Source: UBA1783 sp964449115 (GTDB lineage Bacteria > Bacillota_I > Bacilli_A > Erysipelotrichales > Erysipelotrichaceae). Taken from it: a DNA stretch of 10,151 nucleotides. Made by a program: the position numbers and the translations under genes. Shown here one piece after another: positions 4,770-10,151 of the stretch; positions within the stretch are counted from its first letter, which is position 1; every line of letters begins with the position of its first letter. The notes under the pieces were generated by a model that was given only the letters and a program-made list of their open reading frames with translations, was not told the origin of the DNA and ran no database searches. The stretch spans positions 1 through 10,151 of the forward strand of contig CAYUXW010000042.1 in the NCBI GenBank assembly GCA_964449115.1, written 5' to 3'.

Positions 4770-6782
4770 ATGATTAGAAAAGTTGGAAGTAATTTCTTTT
4801 TAGAAACAAAAAATAATTATTATGTTTTTAAACTATTGGTGAATGGTTATTTAGCTCACCTTTATTATGGCAACAAGTATGATGAAGATTATAAGCAAAA
4901 GTGTAATTTAAATATAAGAAGAACAGGAAATACGGTTGAATATAGCCAAGAGTTTCCATATTCTTTAGAAAATATTCCTTTAGAATGTTCTAGTTATGGT
5001 AAGGGAGATATCAAGGAGCCTTTGATTGTGATTAGAAATCATGACGGGGGTAATACTTCTGATTTTGTCTTTGATAGTTATCAGATTGTTGGTGAAAAAG
5101 AAAAACTTGAAACTTTACCTTCAAGCTACAACGCTGATGGCCAGTTGATAATTAATCTGGTTGATAGATATTATAATCTAAAACTTCAATTATTCTATAG
5201 TGTGTTTTATGAAAGTGATGTAATAGTCAGAAGTTGTAAATTTATTAATTCTTCTGATAAAGCCGTAAAAATAGAAAAATTTAACAGTTCACTGATTGAT
5301 ATATATGATAAGACATTTACAATTACTTCATTTTTTGGCAATTGGGGTAATGAAATGAATAAACATCAAATAAAACTAAGTGCTGGCAAATATATCATAT
5401 CTTCCTATACTGGAACCAGCAGTAATCGTAACAATCCATTTTTTATGTTAAGTGATGATGATGCCACTGAAACAAACGGTCAATGTTATGGCTTTAATCT
5501 GGTTTATAGTGGTAATCACTATAACAGTATCGAAACAACCCACCTTCAGAGAACAAGAATAGTGCAAGGGATAAATAGTGAAAATTTTGAATTTGAAATA
5601 GCTCCTGAAGAAACTTTTGAGACGCCGGAAGCAGTTATTACTTTCAGTAATACAGGGTTTAATGGTATCAGTAAAAACATGCATCATTTTGTAAACAATC
5701 ATATCATCAGGGGAAATTTTAAAAACAGTATCAGACCAGTTTTACTTAATAGTTGGGAAGCATACTATTTCTTTATCAATGAAGAAAAACTGGTTTCACT
5801 GGCTGAAAAAAGTAAAAAAATTGGTATTGAGTTATTTGTAATGGATGATGGCTGGTTTGGCAGAAGAAGAAACGATCAGAGTTCACTGGGAGATTGGTAT
5901 GTAAATTGGGATAAATTTCCTAATGGTTTAGAAGGCTTATGTAACAGGATAAACTATTTGGGTCTGCAGTTTGGTATCTGGGTAGAGCCAGAAATGGTCA
6001 GTGTTGATTCTGATTTGTATCGTTGTCATCCTAAATGGTCAATGGAAATCAGAGGGAAACATCATAGCGAAGGAAGAAATCAAAGAATTCTGGATATAAT
6101 CAATCCAGAAGTAAGCAACTATATCCTAAATAGCTTAAGAAGAGTATTTAGAAGTTGTAATATCAGTTATGTTAAATGGGATTTTAATCGAATATTTTCT
6201 GATATGTATTCACCATATTTAAAAAATAGACAGAAAGAAACAGCTCATCGTTATTATATATCTTTGTATAAGATTATGGATACTCTAGTAAAAGAATTCC
6301 CACATATCCTGTTTGAAGGATGTGCTGGTGGAGGAAATCGTTTTGATTTAGCAGTTCTTTGTTATTTCCCACAAATATGGGCTTCGGATAAAACTGATGC
6401 TTTGGATAGACTTAGGATACAAAACGGCTACAGCTATGGTTATCCGTTAAGTAGCTTTACCTGTCATGTTTCAATATGTCCCAATCATTTAACCAGAAGG
6501 ACATTACCTTTAAAAACAAGATTTGATGTTGCCTGTTTTGGAAACTTGGGGTATGAACTTAACTTAAATTTATTAGATGAAAATGAATTGGAAGAAGTCA
6601 GAAAGCAAATAGAGTTTTATAAAAAACATCGTCAGTTAATTCAATTTGGTGAATTCGAAAGAGAAAACTACGAAAATGGTTTAAAATGGTCTATTATTAA
6701 GGATGAACAGAAAATAGAGATGATTTATCATCAAGATATACAGACTACTGAGATTAAATTGAATGGAGAAACTTATGAATAA
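4770..6782 (+). CDS. alpha-galactosidase, glycoside hydrolase family 36, short C-terminus
   Basis: A cytosolic GH36 enzyme expected to remove terminal alpha-1,6-galactose from melibiose, raffinose and similar sugars. It has the N-terminal beta-sandwich (about 1-310), then the catalytic barrel with VMDDGWFG (357-364), FGIWVEPEM (401-409), YVKWDFNR with the nucleophile Asp471, and EGCAGGGNRFD followed by WASDKTDALDR, where Asp540 is the probable acid/base. Lys541 stands where I would expect Asn. No signal peptide is seen. The 670 residues are shorter than the roughly 730 usual for the family; the loss is in the C-terminal beta domain, which lacks the usual YRLLSPF-type block. No sugar transporter or raffinose regulator is adjacent. 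It overlaps the next gene by 8 bases from its preferred start. Confidence 0.93.
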   Translation: MIRKVGSNFFLETKNNYYVFKLLVNGYLAHLYYGNKYDEDYKQKCNLNIRRTGNTVEYSQEFPYSLENIPLECSSYGKGDIKEPLIVIRNHDGGNTSDFVFDSYQIVGEKEKLETLPSSYNADGQLIINLVDRYYNLKLQLFYSVFYESDVIVRSCKFINSSDKAVKIEKFNSSLIDIYDKTFTITSFFGNWGNEMNKHQIKLSAGKYIISSYTGTSSNRNNPFFMLSDDDATETNGQCYGFNLVYSGNHYNSIETTHLQRTRIVQGINSENFEFEIAPEETFETPEAVITFSNTGFNGISKNMHHFVNNHIIRGNFKNSIRPVLLNSWEAYYFFINEEKLVSLAEKSKKIGIELFVMDDGWFGRRRNDQSSLGDWYVNWDKFPNGLEGLCNRINYLGLQFGIWVEPEMVSVDSDLYRCHPKWSMEIRGKHHSEGRNQRILDIINPEVSNYILNSLRRVFRSCNISYVKWDFNRIFSDMYSPYLKNRQKETAHRYYISLYKIMDTLVKEFPHILFEGCAGGGNRFDLAVLCYFPQIWASDKTDALDRLRIQNGYSYGYPLSSFTCHVSICPNHLTRRTLPLKTRFDVACFGNLGYELNLNLLDENELEEVRKQIEFYKKHRQLIQFGEFERENYENGLKWSIIKDEQKIEMIYHQDIQTTEIKLNGETYE

Positions 6783-8130
6783 AATAGTAGATATCAGTAA
6801 TATTATGATAAAAACAGAAAGACTACTTTTAAGACCATTTAGACTAACCGATCTAGATGATTTTTATGAATATGCCAAAATTGATGGGGTGGGTCAAATG
6901 GCAGGCTGGTCACCACATAAGGATAAAAAAGAATCAAAACAGATTTTAGAGATGTTTATCAATGGCAGAAGAACATTTGCGATTGTTTTAAATAATAAAG
7001 TTATCGGCTCTTTTGGCTTGGAGGAATACAAAACGAATGAATTTCCAGAATATAATAAATTGCAGGGAGTAGAACTGGGATATGTTTTAAGTAAAGATTA
7101 CTGGGGCAATGGTTATATGACAGAAGCAGTTGAGGCAGTTATCAGTTATCTGTTTGACATTGAAAAGTTGGATTTTATAATATGTGGTCACTTTGAGTGG
7201 AATAAAAGGTCTAAAAGAGTAATTGAAAAAAATGGTTTTAAAATGGCTAAAAAAATTGAATATCAAACAGCTTTTGGAAAAATAGAAATAGCAGACCAGT
7301 ATGTTTTATTTAATCCGAAAAAAGATAACAGAATAAAAATGATGATTTTCGACATTGATGGTACCTTGATTCCTTTTGGTTCTGTAAAGATTACTCCAAG
7401 TGCTTTAGAAGCCATTGAAAAAATAAAACAGCAAAAGGGAGTAAAAGTAATGATAGCTACTGGAAGATCTAAGTGTTTTATTCAGGATGATATCTTTGAA
7501 TCTTTACATTCGGATTATCTGGTAACGATTAATGGTCAATCTATTTTAGACAAGGATTTGAAATCTTTTATCAAACATACGATTTCTCTGGAAGATATGG
7601 ATAGATTAACAAATGAGTGTGTACAAAATGGCATCGCTTTAGCCTATAAATATGATGATGAGCTGGCCAGCTATAATCTGCATGACGAATACTGTGCTAT
7701 TTATTTGCAGAATGAAGAAAGAAAGTATCTGGTTAAAGATTATACGAAGACAAAAGATTATCATTTAATTCATGGATTGCCTATTTCAGCCTTTTTAATT
7801 GGCAATGAAAGTGTTATTGAAGAAATTTCTAAAAAATTCAGTGAAGTAAAGTTTGTTAAAGCTTATCCACTGGCTTATGAGGTTTATAATGCCAAATATA
7901 ATAAGTCTACTGCTATTGAAGAGGTACTCAAGATATTAGACTTAACCTGGAACAACTGTATGGCTTTTGGTGATGCTGACAATGATATTGATATGATTCA
8001 AAAAGCCAGAATTGGAATTGCTATGGCCAATGGCTCAGACAATTTGAAAGCCGAAGCAGATTATATTGCTGATCATATTGATGATGATGGTGTTGCTAAA
8101 GCGATAGAGCGCTTTAAAATTGAATTTTAA
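6775..8130 (+). CDS. fusion protein: GNAT acetyltransferase plus Cof-type HAD phosphatase
   Basis: One uninterrupted frame encodes two domains. Residues about 10-178 are a RimJ/RimL-type GNAT acetyltransferase (TERLLLRPF, the acetyl-CoA loop YWGNGYMTEAV, then the N-K-RS-KRVIEKNGF block), which in its family acetylates protein N-termini or small amines. Residues about 189-451 are a HAD-IIB (Cof-type) hydrolase: FDIDGT with nucleophile Asp193 and Asp195, ATGR with Thr229, Lys377, and GDADNDIDM at 399-407; relatives dephosphorylate sugar phosphates or flavin mononucleotide. The linker is only about ten residues. I prefer ATG 6775: GGAG lies 6 bases upstream, and it overlaps the alpha-galactosidase stop, implying coupled translation. 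ATG 6763 is the in-frame alternative. The HAD domain has no good ribosome site of its own. Confidence 0.9.
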   Translation: MNKIVDISNIMIKTERLLLRPFRLTDLDDFYEYAKIDGVGQMAGWSPHKDKKESKQILEMFINGRRTFAIVLNNKVIGSFGLEEYKTNEFPEYNKLQGVELGYVLSKDYWGNGYMTEAVEAVISYLFDIEKLDFIICGHFEWNKRSKRVIEKNGFKMAKKIEYQTAFGKIEIADQYVLFNPKKDNRIKMMIFDIDGTLIPFGSVKITPSALEAIEKIKQQKGVKVMIATGRSKCFIQDDIFESLHSDYLVTINGQSILDKDLKSFIKHTISLEDMDRLTNECVQNGIALAYKYDDELASYNLHDEYCAIYLQNEERKYLVKDYTKTKDYHLIHGLPISAFLIGNESVIEEISKKFSEVKFVKAYPLAYEVYNAKYNKSTAIEEVLKILDLTWNNCMAFGDADNDIDMIQKARIGIAMANGSDNLKAEADYIADHIDDDGVAKAIERFKIEF

Positions 8131-8137
8131 TTAGAAT

Positions 8138-8173
8138 AAAATAACCTTTGCATACTTTGCAAAGGTTATTTTT
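8138..8173. terminator. bidirectional intrinsic terminator between convergent operons
   Basis: AAAATAACCTTTGCA (8138-8152) and TGCAAAGGTTATTTT (8158-8172) form a perfect 15-bp stem with loop TACTT. It ends in a T-run on both strands, so it can stop the GNAT-HAD transcript from the left and the cobalamin operon from the right. Its right edge overlaps the stop codon of the DUF4430 gene. Confidence 0.9.
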
Positions 8174-8603
8174 AGTAACTGAAGAATTTAAAGATATATA
8201 TTTCTCCATCCAGAATAATACAGGTATCAACTGAAGGGCAGTAGCCATTGGCCTTACAACATTCAGAGTTTTCTGATTCATAAATCCACCAAGGACCAGT
8301 ATTCCAGTCTTCGGTAACCATACCGCATAAACCGTTAACACTTCTACCATATTCACCAACATCTGAGATATCTAATTGTAGTTCATCAGCATGTTCTTCC
8401 AATAGTTGATCTAAATATTCAGCATCAGTGCCAAAGGTTTTGTTAAAGACTTCCTTTCCTTCTAAATCTTGAACGATAATAGTGATCTGTTTGCTTCCCT
8501 GTTGCTTTTCAACTGGTGGAGCAAATTTTTTAATCACAAATACATTTCCCAGTACGATTGCTACGATAGCCAGCAATGTAATAAATTTCTTCTTGTTTTT
8601 CAT
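8172..8603 (-). CDS. membrane-anchored DUF4430 (transcobalamin-like) protein, candidate cobalamin-binding partner
   Basis: A 143-residue protein with a Lys-rich N-terminus and one hydrophobic segment (about 7-24), so it is probably exported and held by an uncleaved signal anchor; there is no lipobox cysteine. The outer part (about 38-142) fits DUF4430, the family that also covers the C-terminal beta domain of transcobalamin and intrinsic factor: IIVQDLEGKEVF, YLDQLLEE, the core GPWWIYE (103-109) and the closing LDGEIYIFKF. Five cysteines (93, 115, 116, 122, 128) sit in the C-terminal half, which is unusual. The gene overlaps the S component by 4 bases (ATGA), has AAAGGAGAT as ribosome site, and is under the cobalamin riboswitch. 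Binding B12 outside the cell and passing it to the transporter is inference. Confidence 0.8.
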   Translation of the reverse strand: MKNKKKFITLLAIVAIVLGNVFVIKKFAPPVEKQQGSKQITIIVQDLEGKEVFNKTFGTDAEYLDQLLEEHADELQLDISDVGEYGRSVNGLCGMVTEDWNTGPWWIYESENSECCKANGYCPSVDTCIILDGEIYIFKFFSY

Positions 8604-9100
8604 TTGTGCATCTCCTTTATCTTAAACAATATTTTTTCTAAAGGTTCATAAATCAAGGCAATTTCCATAGCGGTCAATGCTCCCTGAATCAGACTTGTTT
8701 TCAGGCCGGTAAGAATGTAATAGATGATAACCAATTCAGAAACCAGGATAAATGGCAAGTCCAGTATCAGCCCTGTGCTACAGGATAAAATAAATCCATA
8801 AACAATCAGTAACCATTCTTTTTCCTTTAAAACTGGTTTTAAGAAGTTTGTTAATAATGAATAGCAGGGATAAATGATAAAATACATAATGCTCCAAGGT
8901 GTTAAACCTAAATACAGTATCAACAATACTCCAAAAACAAGTGAAGCTTGAAAGCTATCTCTTCTATCGAAAACCATAGCTACTGCTATTATCATGATGG
9001 TGATAGCTTCCAGATAAAGGATATTAGAAAGTGAAAAGAATGTGCAGAACAGTACAGCACCAATTAATGCAACTCTAGTCATTCTTTTTGTTTCCTTCAT
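8600..9100 (-). CDS. ECF transporter S component, probably for cobalamin or a corrinoid precursor
   Basis: A 166-residue integral membrane protein with about six hydrophobic helices, the size of an energy-coupling-factor substrate-binding (S) subunit. Helix 1 contains ALIGA, an AxxxA pattern that in S components contacts EcfT. No ATPase or EcfT gene is adjacent, as expected for group II systems that share one energising module encoded elsewhere. The riboswitch directly upstream indicates cobalamin or a precursor as substrate; assignment to CbrT-like or CblT-like types cannot be made by eye. I start at ATG 9100 because GGGTGG lies just upstream and beyond the riboswitch terminator; a TTG at 9148 in the same frame sits inside that terminator and is rejected. 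Confidence 0.8.
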   Translation of the reverse strand: MKETKRMTRVALIGAVLFCTFFSLSNILYLEAITIMIIAVAMVFDRRDSFQASLVFGVLLILYLGLTPWSIMYFIIYPCYSLLTNFLKPVLKEKEWLLIVYGFILSCSTGLILDLPFILVSELVIIYYILTGLKTSLIQGALTAMEIALIYEPLEKILFKIKEMHK

Positions 9101-9116
9101 CCCTAAACCACCCATC

Positions 9117-9145
9117 AAAAAAGCCCTTTTTCCTGGAAAATGGGC
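9117..9145 (-). terminator. intrinsic terminator, expression platform of the cobalamin riboswitch
   Basis: On the minus strand GCCC-A-TTTTC and GAAAA-A-GGGC pair around a CAG loop, with one A-A mismatch, followed by six T (9122-9117). It stands about 50 bases after the aptamer and immediately before the ribosome site of the S component, so it is the probable OFF switch when cobalamin is bound. I could not identify a clear antiterminator by eye. Confidence 0.8.
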
Positions 9146-9197
9146 CAAATAAACAAAAAAGTCTACGTTTGCTCACTCCCAGAAGAAACCTTTAACT

Positions 9198-9357
9198 ATC
9201 AGTCTTTGGCAGGTCTACCGGCTTAACTTCATCCTACTATTCAGTCTTCCCACAAAGATAATTGCAGTGACATAATTGAATTTCATCTGTATCACGGTTG
9301 CTGGGACAGCATAAGAATTAAACTTATTTCCCTATTAAGTAATACACCAAATCTGAT
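9198..9357 (-). ncRNA. cobalamin riboswitch aptamer
   Basis: The minus strand carries the conserved elements in order: GGTG, AATAGGGAA, the GCTGTCCCAGCAACCGTGA block (consensus GC-G-CCCGCAACTGT), CACTG, GGGAAGACTGAATAGTAGGATGA, and the B12 box AGCCGGTAGACCTGCC (9223-9208). P1 closes it: ATCAG-A-TTTGG (9357-9347) pairs with CCAAA-GA-CTGAT (9209-9198). At 160 bases it is a compact but complete aptamer. It begins at the predicted transcription start and controls the S component and DUF4430 genes, presumably by premature termination when cobalamin is bound. Confidence 0.95.
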
Positions 9358-9363
9358 GAACTA

Positions 9364-9392
9364 ATCTTAACATATTTGTTTGTTATCGACAA
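9364..9392 (-). promoter_or_regulatory. promoter of the cobalamin-controlled operon
   Basis: On the minus strand TTGTCG (9392-9387) is followed after 17 bases by TAAGAT (9369-9364), with TGT directly before it (extended -10). The predicted start near 9357 is the first base of the riboswitch P1 stem. Confidence 0.7.
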
Positions 9393-9393
9393 T

Positions 9394-9416
9394 AAAAAAC
9401 TCAATATAAATTGAGT
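9394..9416 (-). terminator. intrinsic terminator of the XRE/S24 repressor gene
   Basis: On the minus strand ACTCAAT, loop TTAT and ATTGAGT are followed by TTTTT. The stem begins at the stop codon of the repressor gene. It separates that gene from the promoter of the cobalamin operon only a few bases downstream. Confidence 0.8.
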
Positions 9417-10024
9417 CAAAATTTTATTCTATTATGTAGTACTTTCCCTATTATTTGAACATTACGTTTTTTCTGGTCTTCAGCAGTAAGTATTATCGGT
9501 TGATATTCTTCGTTTTCAGGTTGCAGGATCATTAAGTCATCCTTATAGATAACCCTTTTAACTGTAGCTTCACTGTCATCTAAAAGGAATACTCCAATAT
9601 CACCATTGTTTAAATAGTTTTGTTTTTTTACATATAACAAATCTTTAGGTAAGATTCTGGCATCTTTCATTGAATCGCCAACTACTTCTAAGTAGAAGCA
9701 ATCAGAATGTCTGGCATCATCAGGGAAAACATGTTCAAAACCGATGTATTGTTGCTCGGCAAAAATTGGCTGTCCACCCCTGACAAAACCTAAAACAGGA
9801 ACTTCAGTTTTTTGCTCGAAAGGTAGATCTTGATGCATCAGTTCTTCTGTTTCAACACCAAAAAAAGCAGCAATTTTAACAATCACCTTATATGGTGGGG
9901 TAGCAGAACCATCTTCCCACTTTTGAATAGTTGTAAAACTTTTGTAGCCTAGATAATCAGCCAATTCATTTTGTGAGATGTGTTTCTGTTTTCTTAAATA
10001 CCTTAGATTATCAGCGAATTTCAT
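9416..10024 (-). CDS. LexA-like repressor: XRE-type HTH with S24 peptidase domain
   Basis: A 202-residue cytosolic regulator. Residues 1-65 are a Cro/CI-type helix-turn-helix (LRYLRKQKHISQNELADYLG, then TTIQKWEDG). The C-terminal S24 domain (about 76-200) has the Ser/Lys dyad of self-cleaving LexA/CI proteins: Ser118 in VVGDSM and Lys156 in ATVKRV. The expected cleavage site is GFVRGGQP, with Gly83-Gly84 where Ala-Gly is usual, so cleavage may be altered. GAGGT (10035-10031) supports the start. No phage genes accompany it, so it may be a host SOS-type or stress regulator rather than a prophage repressor. Two dyads in its promoter suggest autoregulation and control of a divergent gene outside the window. 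Confidence 0.92.
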   Translation of the reverse strand: MKFADNLRYLRKQKHISQNELADYLGYKSFTTIQKWEDGSATPPYKVIVKIAAFFGVETEELMHQDLPFEQKTEVPVLGFVRGGQPIFAEQQYIGFEHVFPDDARHSDCFYLEVVGDSMKDARILPKDLLYVKKQNYLNNGDIGVFLLDDSEATVKRVIYKDDLMILQPENEEYQPIILTAEDQKKRNVQIIGKVLHNRIKF

Positions 10025-10041
10025 ATTAATACCTCGATATA

Positions 10042-10070
10042 ATTATAAAAAACAATTGAAATAAAATCAA
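10042..10070 (-). promoter_or_regulatory. promoter of the XRE/S24 gene
   Basis: On the minus strand TTGATT (10070-10065), a 17-base spacer and a perfect TATAAT (10047-10042). The start falls near 10035, right at the GAGGT ribosome site, giving a leader of about 11 bases. The -35 is also one arm of the inner TTGA-N7-TCAA dyad. Confidence 0.7.
10056..10070. promoter_or_regulatory. operator-like dyad 1 (TTGA-N7-TCAA)
   Basis: TTGAAATAAAATCAA has 4-bp inverted arms around seven bases and covers the -35 of the XRE/S24 promoter. It has the same arm sequence and spacing as dyad 2. Binding by the adjacent repressor is inferred. Confidence 0.55.
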
Positions 10071-10079
10071 GTAATTCAC

Positions 10080-10096
10080 CTTGAATAAAATTCAAG
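10080..10096. promoter_or_regulatory. operator-like dyad 2 (CTTGAAT-AAA-ATTCAAG)
   Basis: A perfect 7-bp inverted repeat around AAA, containing TTGA-N7-TCAA (10081-10095), exactly 25 bp from dyad 1. It overlaps TTGAAT (10081-10086), which with TATTTT (10104-10109) 17 bases on could be a weak plus-strand promoter for a gene beginning after the window. Confidence 0.6.
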
Positions 10097-10109
10097 TTGT
10101 CAATATTTT
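10081..10109 (+). promoter_or_regulatory. possible divergent promoter leading out of the window
   Basis: TTGAAT and TATTTT, 17 bases apart, each match four of six consensus positions. The sequence after it to 10151 contains no start codon with a good ribosome site, though GCGGAAGA at 10141-10148 could be a weak site for a gene starting just outside. Tentative. Confidence 0.3.
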
Positions 10110-10151
10110 TCGAAATTGTCCTGAAATAGATTAAACATTAGCGGAAGAATA

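Noticed and set aside
6763..6774. Start of the GNAT-HAD protein at ATG 6763
   Set aside because: The GGAG at 6765-6768 is well placed for ATG 6775 and no ribosome site serves 6763; kept only as an alternative.
8114..8362. Minus-strand reading frame overlapping the DUF4430 gene
   Set aside because: It is an out-of-frame shadow of the DUF4430 gene, runs through the bidirectional terminator, and has no ribosome site or recognisable domain.
9101..9148. Longer form of the ECF S component from a TTG at 9148 or an ATG at 9115
   Set aside because: The extension would be read through the riboswitch terminator hairpin; the ribosome site GGGTGG and the family-typical helix 1 fit the ATG at 9100.
10098..10103. 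Consensus -35 TTGACA on the minus strand upstream of the XRE/S24 gene
   Set aside because: At 16-18 bases downstream there is only GGTGAA-like sequence, no usable -10; the TTGATT/TATAAT pair nearer the gene is far better.
9416..10151. Prophage or mobile-element border marked by the CI-like repressor
   Set aside because: No integrase, Cro, replication or structural gene is visible and no attachment-site repeat was found, although three tRNA genes lie at the other end of the window.

Overview
The window looks like chromosome of a low-GC, Gram-positive-type bacterium (Bacillota). AT-rich intergenic DNA, AGGAGG-like ribosome binding sites, a split transketolase, an ECF vitamin-transporter S component and tRNAs of Bacillus-like sequence all fit this. 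An Erysipelotrichia-like gut anaerobe is my best guess, but that is inference. I see no insertion sequence, CRISPR array or phage structural gene.

Layout. Bases 1-255 hold three tRNA genes on the minus strand, read Pro(TGG), Met(CAT), then a second CAT tRNA that is probably Ile2 and is cut by the window edge; their promoter is at 281-309. A structured, gene-free stretch (310-535) separates them from a plus-strand run: rimO (ribosomal protein S12 methylthiotransferase), the two halves of transketolase, an arsenate-reductase-like LMW-phosphatase-fold protein, a small four-helix membrane protein of unknown function, a GH36 alpha-galactosidase with a short C-terminus, and an overlapping gene that fuses a GNAT acetyltransferase to a Cof-type HAD phosphatase. 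A strong bidirectional terminator (8138-8173) closes this run.

The right end is on the minus strand. A cobalamin riboswitch (9198-9357) with its own promoter and a downstream intrinsic terminator controls a two-gene operon: an ECF transporter S component and, with a 4-base ATGA overlap, a membrane-anchored DUF4430 (transcobalamin-like) protein. The likely job is vitamin B12 or corrinoid capture and uptake, shut down when cobalamin is plentiful. Upstream lies an XRE/S24 LexA-like repressor gene. Its upstream region has two TTGA-N7-TCAA dyads 25 bp apart, one over its own -35 and one over the -35 of a possible divergent promoter leading out of the window.

Most interesting points: the riboswitch-controlled S component/DUF4430 pair, the GNAT-HAD fusion, the paired operators of the LexA-like gene, and perfect inverted repeats next to the arsenate-reductase-like and alpha-galactosidase promoters. 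Many candidate promoters here share an extended -10 (TG-N-TANNAT) and predict short leaders.
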